A stretch of 64,000 bases of DNA, taken from Pseudeuparius sepicola. Taxonomy: Eukaryota > Arthropoda > Insecta > Coleoptera > Anthribidae. Shown in pieces: positions 1 to 10,800 of the stretch (positions within the stretch are counted from its first letter, which is position 1; the number at the start of each line of letters is the position of its first letter). Below the pieces are notes generated by a model. It searched no databases and was not told the DNA's origin. It was given only the letters and a program-made list of their open reading frames with translations. Location: contig OY987307.1 in NCBI GenBank assembly GCA_963920635.1, positions 14,647,735 through 14,711,734 on the forward strand, in the 5' to 3' direction. Both the position numbers and the translations under genes were made by a program.

Positions 1-26
1 AAAAATATTGTTTGATTTTTTTGTCC

Positions 27-440
27 TGTCACGACCTGGATAGCCGTGACTGGGAGCGTAGCAAATAATAACAATTGGCCTTAATTTCACATAGGTTAAT
101 TTATTATTTAGGGTTAAGAAAGCTTGACACAATTGACAATTGACACAATGAGAGAAAGACACTTACTTTTGTGAAGAGACAGCAGGGGCAGGCGTCATCG
201 CAGCTGGAATACCTGGTTGCTGGTTGGCCCCGCCGGTTGGTCGATCTTTTCTTTAGCACTCGTACGGACTGACTGCCGCCTTGAACCGATCGATGGTTTT
301 AGGTAAACTTTGATTTTGTCGCGGAATCAGCAGTCAGCGATTTTTATGTTAAGTTTCGATAATACCGGCGGTGCCTGAACTCAACCGAGTTCATTGAATT
401 ATTTCGTTATAATTTAATTGCTTACTTTTCATTCGTGACA
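27..440 (-). repeat. LTR of element A (3' LTR in element orientation)
   Basis: Direct repeat of 4953-5358 with TGTCACGA...TCGTGACA termini. It carries a short internal duplication (CAATTGACAATTGACA) absent from the partner LTR. Confidence 0.9.
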
Positions 441-456
441 CATGCCCCCGTCTCTT
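441..456 (-). other. Polypurine tract of element A
   Basis: On the minus strand, AAGAGACGGGGGCATG lies directly before the 3' LTR, the position and composition expected for a plus-strand primer. Confidence 0.6.
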
Positions 457-2187
457 CAAAGCTGGACTCCAGCTAAAAAAATAAATTGTAGAAATAAAAT
501 AAAAGAAAAATTATAAAAATTATAAAACAAATATAACTTATTTATGATATTAAAAAAAAAAGAAATGAATATAAAGACAAAATTAAAATTTTAGTTTATC
601 GTGTTTTTAAATAAAAAAAAAATAAAAGTAGGTATATAATAAAAAATATAATATGAAGTTTTTCTCGCGGACCGCACTGCACTGGCTTGGCTCGCGTATA
701 CACTTGCACCCTGTAGTATCTTGGCTGGGAATAGTCTCTCGAGTACTGGATGCTGAGCGTTGGACTATGGATGATCTACCTTCCATACGCTGGACCTTCG
801 GTTGGGACTCGCTGCGACATCTTCTGGTGGATAGGCAGTACCAATTAAATACTACCGGCACAGAATAGCCACTACCGGTATGCGCCTCGTCTTGGTGTAG
901 GGAATTACTGAACTAGGCCTACTATGCTAGCAAGCCCGTACTCGCCTCCGTCGAGAATGCCATGTTTTCGTTGTTTCCATCCGTGCGGGCGTAATAAAGC
1001 CGTGAATTGCTTTGGTGGCCTTCGTTTCCTGCGGTCGTTGGGATTGCAAATGCTGGTCTCAGCATTTTTTTTCTTTTGAAGATGCTTCAGTTTTCTTGTT
1101 GCGTCGTTTCGGTTGGAACAGGGTAAATTCGTTTCTTTTTGTGTGGTTGCTACTGCTGATATATTTATTCAAGTGAAGTGTTTTTGGTGCATTATCGTTT
1201 CATTTATGCACTGGAGGTGTCCGTTATTTTCTTGACTCGTTGTACCCTGTTTGAGGCGTGGAAAAGTTCTTTTCGTCGTGGAGTTGCGATGTGTGTATCT
1301 TTTCTGGAGTGTTCTAACCATTTTAGAAACGGTGGGGTAACTACTTCTGGTAAGGTTTACTTTTCTTGTACGGCTATTTCTTAGGTTCTGGTTTTTCTTA
1401 GGTTCTGCGGCAGTGAAAAATGTGGCATGGCATATGTCTCAGACGTGGCAAGAGGCTGCTTTGCATGAAGTTGTAGGGCCTAGTCCGATGTCTTCGATGT
1501 CTGTGGACCATCTACGTACGTCTCTGGGGGTATATGCTGTTATGCAGCGTTATATCCTATACTAATGTTAAATTTGTCTTGACCACAAGTTTAGTGGGAA
1601 ACGTTAAATTTAAATGTTCATTTCTAATAATTCTGATAGAAATGAAAATAAAATACTTGAATTGAATTGAATTGATAAAAGTTATCTGATATGATATACC
1701 AGTGTTGCATGTTTTGTTTGTTTTTAATTGTTTTTGTGTTGCCATTTAAAAAAAACAGTGGAAAATATTTCTTACTAGTACAAAATTATTCTTAATATTT
1801 TATCTATTATTCTCACAATATAATTTTTTTTCTCATTAACTCATACATTTTTATTTATTTATTTTTGGCTTTGCTTTCTACAATATTTACTTCAATAACA
1901 TTAGAAACGTTCGATGACCCCTGCACCGAATTTTGAAAGGAATCTAGCACAATGGCCATTTGGGATGATATTCCACCAAGTACCTATTTTATAGCGCAAG
2001 GCTTGGTTGAAATAACAAGACTTGCACTAGAGGAGCTCCAAGGGGTAAAACACATTGGTACCATTAACTTTTCATTATTTTCTCTTTGTTTAAAACTTAT
2101 CGCAGCCATTTAATAATTGTATTCCACTTTTGTACTTTTTATATTCTTTAACGTAATGCATTACTTTAATTATTTTCCTTCTTGAAT
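457..2187. other. Element A, 3' interior without a recognisable gene
   Basis: About 1.7 kb between the env stop and the 3' LTR. It holds short open stretches on both strands (e.g. 607-861 minus, 653-868 plus) that I could not match to gag, pol or env. The 640-1560 part is clearly richer in G+C than its surroundings and may be inserted or decayed coding DNA. Confidence 0.4.
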
Positions 2188-3617
2188 TTAGTGAGAATAT
2201 GCGAATGTGCTTAGTTCGATGCCTTCAAAATCTTGATTTATGTTGGGCCCATTGGAATTATTATTTTGCTTATATTTTTGGCAACACTTATTTATTATAT
2301 GGTAGCTTATGTATAAAATGAAAATCGTTATGCAAGTACATAATAAAATGAATAGTGCATCTTGTTCCGGCGCGTAGCCGAAACTTTGGCTATTAACGGC
2401 AGTTACGGGGGTTGCTGCAATTATCATTAAATTATTTATTTTTAGGAAAAGAAATGCAACTAAAATTGACAAAATTATATTCCATACTAAAAAAATAGAG
2501 TCGCTATGTAAACCATAGCTGTAACTTAATGAAGTAAATTTTGGAAAAACGCTATTTATGTTACTTAAAATATTCTTAATTGTATCTTCATTGGAAGTAA
2601 AATTTGAGTGGGGAATGTGTAATGTCCAATTCATATTTATTGCTTCTGTGGTGTTGTGAAAAATCGGAGCACTCAATTTTAAGGTGGGGTTTAGGACAAA
2701 GGATTTCAGATTTGACCAAGATGCTGGGATAATGTGGTGAATAGTTGCTGATAACAGGTGGTCATCGGGACAAGGAAATCTTGAGGGAATTACCTCTTCG
2801 TTTTGCATTGTAAGTTTGCAATCACATGGCAAGTATATTTTTGTTGCTCCTGGAGTTTCATAAGATTTTTTAGATAATTCTTTTGTTGTATGAGGACACT
2901 CAATTGTAGTTGGGTGTTTTATATGTGTAAGAATGTAGGTTTCTTCATCGATTTCAGAAATAATAGTGGAAGTGGACTTGTGGCACGATAGTGGACAGTG
3001 ATGGCTAATTTCCTCAACTGTGGCTCCATTAAAAAGTTTTTTTAGCGCAGATTGGTCCTTGCAAGGAGTTAGCTGGGAATCTTGGCAAAAAAACAAAGTT
3101 TATCCTCGTAGGGACGGCAATGTCGAAGACCTTCTCCAGAAATTTGCCTTATTTGGGTTGGTTCAGATCGAACGGTATCTGATACAGCAAGAAAAAGTGT
3201 GTCGTGTTGGATTTTACATGTCTGATTATACCAAGCAAATGGCACAGTTATTAACTGGTACAGTTTCCAGCATCTAAGTTTTTGCTTAATGGGGATTCTA
3301 ATGTGTATAATTATATCTTCGTCAGTAAATGTACAATCGGAAATTGGAAGTTGGTAATATTTAGAAAGTTGTGATCTAGGTATTGACAATTCTTGATTAA
3401 AAGTTATTAATTCTTCAGAAAGTTTTCTTAAGTCTTGGCTTAATGTTAATGGCTCGAGAATAACGCTTGATATATGGTGTTGCTTACATGATGCTATTAC
3501 ATATTGATTTTTAATAGCTCTTGATAATAAAACTGTATAGTATAATAAGTATAATATTCTTATCTTTAAGTATATATGTATTAAAACTTTTAATTTTAAA
3601 TACCTATGTATTCCCAT
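2188..3617 (-). pseudogene. env: Envelope (baculovirus F-like / errantivirus-type), frameshifted
   Basis: Two overlapping minus-strand ORFs, 3617-3069 and 3096-2188, read as consecutive parts of one envelope protein in different frames, so a single frameshift lies within about 3069-3096. The first part has the order seen in errantiviral/F-like fusion proteins: polar N-terminal region, then a beta-rich stretch ending PFAWYNQTC. The second is cysteine-rich (CPLSC, LPCDC) and ends with two hydrophobic segments, one near FLVWNIILSILVAFLFL and one near LFILLCTCITIFILYISY, before a short polar tail. The family would mediate membrane fusion at the cell or particle surface. Assignment is by layout and motif, not by alignment. 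This copy cannot make a full-length protein. Confidence 0.7.
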
Positions 3618-3760
3618 TCTTATTATTTCTTACTCAAAATAATACCTATACTATATATTTTTCTATAATATATTTAAATAATAAAAATACGCCTATATTA
3701 TATTATTTGTGGTACGCTGTCGGTTTCAGTATTGTCGGGCGAAATTTGTTTTGTCGTTTG

Positions 3761-4531
3761 TTACGGTCTCGGGCTGGTGTCTGGTGTCCAGGGATCATAG
3801 TACGGGAGTATCCTGCTCACGTGGATAATTTCTTTTTTGTCTCCCCAGTGTTTGTTTCTGTTTGTTTCGTCATTTGTGTACTTTTGGTACCATACACTTG
3901 CAGAACTTATTTTGTAATTGTCATTCCAGCCGTTTGCTGTTGACGAGCTTTCGTAGTTTTTTATAAAATTAACCGGTGAGTCAAGAGCGGGGTCAAATTT
4001 AGGAGGGGGAATAAATTTTGGCACTGTCGGGTTTCTAGCGTCATTTAAGGCTTCTGTCAAAGTAGTATTCATTTTTTGTAATTTTTCTTTGTCCGTAATT
4101 TCTACCGGCGTTTGTTTTTGTTTTTTGTCGTTAGTATCGATTTGAATGTCTTTGTTAGGGTGGGAGGGAGTTTCTGTAAATTTTATTTCTGTCTGTACCC
4201 TACGATTTATAGTGATTACTTGGGCTGTTTGTGTACCTATATCAAAATTTAAATTATCTGGCAATTTTGCTAAAGAATCTACAAATTGATTTGCCTCTGC
4301 TAACTGTAAATTAAATTTTTCTCTAAAAGGACTTGTTAAACTAGGACTCTTCGGAGTATCTTTTGGACTTCGAGATAGTGACGCTCGCGGTTGAAAGGGA
4401 TTTATGTCTGTGCTGCGGTGACGAGGTTCGAAATCTTTAAAACTATCCGCCTCTATATTTAATCTAAGATTTTTTGCTTTTTCTTTATTTTGGAGTCTTG
4501 TAACGGGCTTGTTAGCTGTAGGCTCAGTCAT
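3761..4531 (-). pseudogene. gag N-terminus fused to integrase C-terminus by internal deletion
   Basis: A 256-codon minus-strand ORF. Residues 1-205 or so are gag-like: polar, proline- and lysine-rich, then a motif (FIPPPKFDPALDSPVNFIKN ... NGW.DNYK) typical of the start of a gypsy capsid region. The last ~45 residues switch abruptly to the end of a gypsy integrase (KKEIIHVSRILPYYDPW, the usual HVSRLKPYY-type tail). The simplest reading is one in-frame deletion removing most of gag, protease, RT, RNase H and the integrase core. The fused frame is open, so a chimeric protein is conceivable but has no enzymatic core. Confidence 0.65.
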
Positions 4532-4932
4532 TTATTCATTCAATTTAGTTTTTGTATATATTATTAAATCAAGAAACAATAAAATATCCTTAAAAATTAT
4601 AAAAGGTACGGGAAAAAAATGCAATAACTCTGACGAAATAAACGCTTTTAAGCAAAGAAAATACGGAGAAAAAGTTCACAGAATGCACCCAATGAAATTT
4701 AACCCGTCGTATAAATAAACATTGTTTTTTTTTTGTATTTGGAAAAGGATTACATCAATTTAAAAAAAATAAAATATGACGAGCGTTATTTTTACGACGT
4801 GTTTTTTTTAATAAAAAAGCATTAATATTGCCAAGTAAATGTCAATTGTGTAAGAAAAAATGAATTGAGTTTAGTATAAAACATGATGTAAGTGTCAAAA
4901 AATTATTATCAAAATTTTGGAAATAAAAAAAT

Positions 4933-4950
4933 GAACCGGCGCCTCCACCA
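4933..4950 (-). other. Primer-binding site of element A
   Basis: On the minus strand, TGGTGGAGGCGCCGGTTC starts two bases inside the 5' LTR, the expected place for a tRNA 3'-end complement. I could not assign the tRNA. Confidence 0.55.
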
Positions 4951-4952
4951 TA

Positions 4953-5358
4953 TGTCACGACCTGGATAGCCGTGACTGGGAGCGTAGCAAATAATATCAA
5001 TTGGCCTTAATTTCACATAGGTTAATTTATTATTTAGGGTTAAGAAAGCTTGACACAATTGACAAAATGAGAGAAAGACACTTACTTTTGTGAAGAGACA
5101 GCAGGGGCAGGCCTCATCGCAGCTGGAATACCTGGTTGCTGGTTGGCCCCGCCGGTTGGTCGATCTTTTTTTTGCACTCGTACGGACTGACTGCCGCCTT
5201 GAACCGATCGATGGTTTTAGGTAAAATTTGATTTTGTCGCGGAATCAGCAGTCAGCGATTTTTATGTTAAGTTTCGATAATACCGGCGGTGCCTGAACTC
5301 AACCGAGTTCATTGAATTATTTCGTTATAATTTAATTGCTTACTTTTCATTCGTGACA
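4953..5358 (-). repeat. LTR of element A (5' LTR in element orientation)
   Basis: Near-identical partner of 27-440, same TGTC/GACA termini. Confidence 0.9.
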
Positions 5359-6476
5359 GTATTTCACAGAATTTATTTGTAGGCTGTTCTTTTTAAGGCC
5401 CTCAAACACCCCAACTGAAGACATTTAACCTATTTCTGAGAATACTCTTCTTATTGTATTCCAAAGAAAGTATGCCATCATCACAAAGGACAACCATAAA
5501 TAGATGGTGCTTAGTTGTAACCGTTTGTAATCTGGAATTTCTCTTAGTCTCTGTTTTTCCTGCGGTTCGCATTACTGTGCGACGACGTTTGGACCATAAA
5601 TTCTCAAATTTCCCGGACCCAATAAATTACTCGCCCTTACGTTTCCGCACAATTTCAATAAAACCCCCATTAACACTTCCTCGTTAAAGACCCCGCCGCT
5701 CTTCGACCCCCATACTGTCGAACGTGGGCCTTTAATATTCTATCCCTTAGGGCGTGACGGCCCTTATCTTTATTGCCTCCCACAGAAACATAAATTTGTG
5801 GCGGGCGACGTGGCAACAAGTGGTTATTATGGAGGCTCGGTTAAGGTTTGTCGAGGAACATGAAATTTCGTTTTCTAAAAGTTAAATAACTAAAAATGTA
5901 ATTTGCTTTGTACGAGAAGAGAATTGGTACCAGCAAACCTGATATAGATGTTTCACCTTTTGTGGATTTTATTATTTCAGGTAATTTTAGCCATCAGCCA
6001 TGACAGACATAAACTGCCATTTTAGAAAGGTTCGTTTTAAATTAAAAACTGCGTTGAACTAAGTAGTTCCATAAATTACCAGATTACCCTTACCTCCACA
6101 CTGGTAACTTGACAAACATAATAATATGTTATTCCAAGATGGGATAACGTATAACCAAATTGAAACACCTCAGGTAGTTTAGAAAATATTTAAAAAATTT
6201 CTTTCAAAAAAAGGAACCAAGGGAAAAAGTTTATATGGAAAATCAGCATTATTTCCTAAAGTACCTACTATGATCCTTGAAGATACCTATACAAAATGAT
6301 CATTCAATAACTTTATTCTTGGGTTGTAATCATGGTCAACTACGACACTTTTATGAGCTCAACAAGTACTACACTATAATTTCAATAATCTGACAATTGC
6401 CGGATTATCAAGGTATGCGGACTACCGGAATATCTTTATATGTACATTTTTCCTTTGTTTGTTATCACAGAATATG
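5359..6476. other. Non-repetitive spacer, nothing recognised
   Basis: No convincing ORF or RNA gene. A G+C-richer island near 5560-5840 has a splice-acceptor-like CTCCCACAG near 5785, but the following frame does not match TMTC or another family I know. Confidence 0.3.
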
Positions 6477-6478
6477 TA

Positions 6479-7713
6479 CAGGGTGTCCAACATTAAAACT
6501 GTACAAATCCGTAAAATCCTAATTTTTGGAGATAATCGCCTAAACTTTTTTTTGTATGAAAGGCCTTCAAAAACCGCTTCTTTTCACCTTTCTGCCAGTT
6601 TCAAAATGCAAATCCAGGGCCGGCTGCGATTTTTTTATACCGCCGATTTTCACGAAAACTATTTAGCGATTTTTTTGTTTAAAATCTGACCCCACAGCGT
6701 TAATCAGAACACCCCAAAACCCCTATATACCAAATTTTAATAAAAAAACATACAGGGAGTTCCATTCAGCAGGGTGTCAAAGTTGAGCAAAATAGGAATT
6801 TTAAAGGCATTTGCCAAGTCAAGTGTGCCATGGAATCCCATTAAAACAGTCAAAACAGTCAAAAAAACAACTGAAGGTGTTGGTGTGCAAAGGTCCAATA
6901 CAAAATATACAGAGTGTTCTTATCTGTGCCATCTCAAATTATTGAATTTTGGACCTTTGTAAGGGTCATCAAAACCGCTCTACACACTATAAACGAACTA
7001 AATCTAAAAAATACAGAAGCCTGCCAGTCAGTAAGTCCATATCAGTTAAAGTGGCTGGTGTGCCATAACAGGAAACGCACAGAAAATGTATCATCTTAGA
7101 CAGTGACCTTGTTGAGAAAGGTCCAATAATTTAAATTGTTTTTATTTTGTTAGCTGGCAGTTTGTAAAGAAATACATTACTTTTGTGTTTATCAATATTT
7201 TTCCAATGATTCCAGAGCACTCTTGATCCGTATAAGTTTCATAAAATTTTAGAATTTTCAGATGGCTCAGAGAAAAAATACCCTGTATATTTTTTTAGTA
7301 AATCTTTTCACACCAACATTTTGAGTGGTCCTGTTAACCATTCAACTGTTTTGAAGGGATTCCATGACACACTTGACTCGCCAGATGTCTTTAAAATTCC
7401 TATTTTGTTCAACTTTGACAGCCTACAGAACAGAACTCCCTGTATTTTTTGTTTAAATTTGGTATATGGGGGTTTTGGGGTGTTCTGATTAACGCCGTGG
7501 GGTCAGATTTTAAATAAAAAAATCGCTAAATGGTTTTTGTGAAAATCGGGGTTATAACAAAATCGCAGCCGGCCCTGGATTTGCATTTTGAAAATGGCAG
7601 GAAAGTCAAAAGAAGCGGTTTTTGAAGGCATTTCAAACAAAAAAAATTTTAGGCGATTATCTCCAAAAATGAAGATTTTATGGATTTGTACAGTTTTAAA
7701 GCTGGACACCCTG
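6479..7713. mobile_element. Foldback MITE, CAGGGTGTCC family, copy 1
   Basis: The element starts CAGGGTGTCCAAC and ends with the inverse GGACACCCTG, flanked by TA on both sides (6477-6478, 7714-7715). The two halves are long imperfect inverted repeats: the block at 6490-6770 reappears inverted at 7380-7700. No transposase. TA target and terminal sequence suggest a non-autonomous Tc1/mariner-superfamily derivative. Relatives lie at 16464, 20205, 30956 and 35011. Confidence 0.8.
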
Positions 7714-7750
7714 TAGACCTGCCTTTTCCCTAAATATTAAAATAGTTATT

Positions 7751-7872
7751 TATGTACCAAGGCACTGAAGTTCAACTTTTTATGACTCATGTGGAGTTTA
7801 GTTGCTGAGGCCTCTGGCCGAGGCAAATAAACCACATGAGTCATAAAAAGAACTTCAGTGCCGAGGTACATA
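7751..7872. repeat. Long palindrome in hairpin unit 1
   Basis: TATGTACC...GGTACATA with ~55 nt arms sharing GGCACTGAAGTTC and TTTTTATGACTCATGTGG and a loop around TCTGGCC. The same structure recurs at 8360-8481, 8972-9093, 49174-49295 and 58345-58466. Confidence 0.85.
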
Positions 7873-8359
7873 TTATATTTTTTTTGAAATCGGAAAAAAA
7901 ATGTTTTACTAGGCAAGAAAATAATAATAAGGGATCACCCGTCCACGAACCGACTACGCGCGCCGTTGCTTGACTTTACCGATCGCTCTACCTAGGACAA
8001 GTATAATCACGTACGGCACCTTCGAACAGAAAAACCAAACTGCTGCTTCTTGTGCAGCCTACACAACAAATCTATTGATATTCAAATTTACTAAAATATG
8101 TAGACTGAAGGATTGCGCTTCTATAGGAAACAATTTCGCAATGTGTACGAAAAGTTAAATGGGCCTTTATCGGCCGGGTTTTGAATATTTGGTCACTTTT
8201 GACGGGCGATTTCTCCGCGTCTGACGTTTGATGTTTACATCTCGCCAAGGCCTACTTATTGAAAAAATCGTACAATAATGGGCTGCATTATTGTACGATT
8301 TCTGTGCTTTTAATGACGATTTTGGGACATTTTAATGCCGATTTCAAGAAATAGTTATT

Positions 8360-8481
8360 TATGTACCAAGGCACTGAAGTTCAACTTTTTATGACTCATG
8401 TGGAGTTTAGTTGCTGAGGCCTCTGGCCGAGGCAAATAAACCACATGAGTCATAAAAAGAACTTCAGTGCCGAGGTACATA
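8360..8481. repeat. Long palindrome in hairpin unit 2
   Basis: Same arms and loop as 7751-7872. Confidence 0.85.
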
Positions 8482-8971
8482 TTATATTTTTTTTGAAATC
8501 GGAAAAAAAATGTTTTACTAGGCAAGAAAATAATAATAAGGGATCACCCGTCCACGAACCGACTACGCGCGCCGTTGCTTGACTTTACCGATCGCTCTAC
8601 CTAGGACAAGTATAATCACGTACGGCACCTTCGAACAGAAAAACCAAACTGCTGCTTCTTGTGCAGCCTACACAACAAATCTATTGATATTCAAATTTAC
8701 TAAAATATGTAGACTGAAGGATTGCGCTTCTATAGGAAACAATTTCGCAATGTGTACGAAAAGTTAAATGGGCCTTTATCGGCCGGGTTTTGAATATTTG
8801 GTCACTTTTGACGGGCGATTTCTCCGCGTCTGACGACGTTTGATGTTTACATCTCGCCAAGGCCTACTTATTGAAAAAATCGTACAATAATGGGCTACAT
8901 TATTGTACGATTTCTGTGCTTTTAATGACGATTTTGGGACATTTTAATGCCGATTTCAAGAAATAGTTATT

Positions 8972-9093
8972 TATGTACCAAGGCACTGAAGTTCAACTTT
9001 TTACGACTCATGTGGAGTTTAGTTGCTGAGGCCTCTGGCCGAGGCAAATAAACCACATGAGTCATAAAAAGAACTTCAGTGCCGAGGTACATA
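8972..9093. repeat. Long palindrome in hairpin unit 3
   Basis: Same structure; one arm has TTACGACTCATG instead of TTATGACTCATG, weakening one pair. Confidence 0.85.
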
Positions 9094-9572
9094 TTATATT
9101 TTTTTTGAAATCGAAAAAAAAAAAGTTTTATTAGGCAAGAAAATAATAATAAGGGATCACCCGTCCACGAACCGACTACGCGCGGCGTTGCTTGACTTTA
9201 CCGATCGCTCTACCTTGGACAAGTATAATGATGTACGGCACCTTCTGACAGAAAAACCAAACTGCTGCTTCTTGTGCAGCCTACACAACAAATCTATTGA
9301 TTTTCAAATGTACTAAAATATGTATTCTGAAGGATTGCGCTTCTATAGGAAACAATTTCGCAATGTGTACGAAAAGTTAAATGAGCCTTTATCGGCCGGG
9401 TTTTGAATATTTGGTCACTTTTGACGGGCGATTTCTCCGCGTCTGACGTTTGATGTTTACATCTCGCCAAGGCCTACTTATTGAAAAAATCGTACAATAA
9501 TGGGCTACATTATTGTACGATTTCTGTGCTTTTAATGACGATTTTGGGACATTTTAATGCCGATTTCAAGAA

Positions 9573-10659
9573 AAATATATTATTCTTTGTATAAATTATT
9601 ATTATGACAATAAAAATCTATATTGAATACCTCTCCCACGAAATGACTTCGAAGGGAAATTTCTTATTTTATTTTTATTTATATCAAAGATAGTACACCA
9701 AATGTTTCTGCCACTTGAAATATAAGTAGCTACTTCCTGATTTATCAAGACTGTTCACTATTGTACATTTCTCAGTCAAAACTAATGTACAGGGGTATTC
9801 ACGAAAGATTAGGCACCTAACTTTTGTATTTTTCGATCTAAAAAGAAATTGTAAATACGAAAGGAAATTCTTAACACTGCCTGAATTGATTACTTAATAA
9901 AAGCAAGAGCTACTAGTTAATATTCGAAACAATTATTACGACCATGGCGATCTCTGTTTTTTTTTTTGTTAAATCCAAAATAATTCATTAAATTAGCTCT
10001 AATGTGAAAAGGGTTGGAATAAAAATGTATGACTTATAGGATATTGCTGGAATCGGGAAGAAACGTGATTTCAAAAGGCCGATAATATACAGGGTGTTCA
10101 TTAGAAATCATAAGTTTTCATTTGAAAACATAAGATAAAAAGTTAATTTCAATTAATTAAGCAATAGGTATTTCTAGAAGTCCGATAAAAATAAAAAAGT
10201 TCTCGCATTCTAGAAAAATGAAAATTAGTACAGATAGGTTGTATAATCCTAAATAACAATTTATAGTTGTTTTTTAAATGAAAATCCGTAATAGTACTGA
10301 TAAAATCGGACGTAGTTGGCCATGATTACAGCCCAAAAATAAATGTACCTATTTTCTTTGACGCGTATTTTGAACACGAGAGTGGTAAGCCACACAGTAA
10401 GCACAAGTACATTCATAACATGTCATAGCTGCATACGGATCGTCGGATTATAGAACAAAATACATCTGGATAATAAATTATTACGACAAAATAAATCAAA
10501 CAAAACAACGACAAAATCAACAAGTCCTGAAGAAGACTACAAAATTATAATCTTAAACTTTCACATAAACATGTGGTTTGATTTATTGTTTTATCCGTAT
10601 GCAGATAACTTAAAAGATGACACGAGCTAGCAACTCTAAATCTGTGATATACTTTTCAG
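9573..10659. other. TMTC intron sequence with a MITE end
   Basis: AT-rich and mostly unremarkable. A TACAGGGTGTTC terminus at about 10090 looks like one end of another CAGGGTGT-type element; I could not find its partner. Confidence 0.35.
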
Positions 10660-10800
10660 GCACACTGGTGATGGTGAGAGTCGCATTTGGTTGAGCATCT
10701 TCACCGGTGGAGTCAGCATGCTTGCCAAAGAGACAGGTGTCACGATTTTACTTGTGAACCTGATCTACGACATTTATTTACGATGGCATTGTATCAAAAG
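10660..10800 (+). CDS. Tmtc1: TMTC exon a (first in window)
   Basis: Acceptor CTTTTCAG, donor AAAAG|GTAATA. Begins with the third base of a split codon and ends with two bases of the next. Encodes a membrane segment with [20 protein letters not shown], a TMTC hallmark. Confidence 0.88.

Larger units (their letters stand above)
27..5358 (-). mobile_element. LTR element A: env-bearing Ty3/gypsy-like retrotransposon, internally deleted
   Basis: Two direct repeats of about 410 bp (27-440 and 4953-5358), each starting TGTC and ending GACA, bound a 4.5 kb interior whose recognisable coding lies on the minus strand. In that direction the right LTR is the 5' LTR. It is followed two bases later by a TGG-starting primer-binding site, then a gag-like start fused to the end of an integrase, then a frameshifted envelope gene. 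A G-rich tract (PPT-like) abuts the other LTR. The LTRs differ at a handful of positions plus an 8 bp indel, so insertion was fairly recent although the coding is broken. No matching target duplication is visible (GTCC left, GTAT right). Most of gag, protease, RT and RNase H is missing. Confidence 0.85.
7741..9572 (+). repeat. Three tandem copies of a ~610 bp two-hairpin unit
   Basis: Units start at 7741, 8350 and 8962 with AATAGTTATTTATG and end GCCGATTTCAAGAA, so the periods are 609 and 612 bp (an extra GAC in unit 2). Copies 1 and 2 are nearly identical; copy 3 carries more changes. Each unit has a ~120 bp palindrome near its start and a ~33 bp hairpin about 55 bp before its end. Short 62-codon ORFs in copies 1 and 2 are not conserved in the others and look fortuitous. 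Single dispersed copies exist at 49164-49774 and, inverted, at 57885-58476. Transposon class not established. Confidence 0.9.

Noticed and set aside
607..868. Opposed ORFs 607-861 (-) and 653-868 (+)
   Set aside because: Overlapping frames of the same G+C-richer patch, without recognisable domains on either strand.
3020..3277. Plus-strand ORF of 85 codons
   Set aside because: Lies opposite the env pseudogene and is a shadow frame of it.
5440..5860. An upstream TMTC exon
   Set aside because: Acceptor-like site present, but the reading frames show none of the TMTC N-terminal motifs.
7970..8767. Identical 62-codon ORFs in two hairpin units as a conserved peptide
   Set aside because: Identity reflects the recent tandem duplication; the frame is not kept in unit 3 or in the dispersed copies.
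7741..9572. Calling the hairpin unit a Helitron
   Set aside because: No TC start, CTRR end or A-T target site can be seen. Kept as an unclassified repeat.
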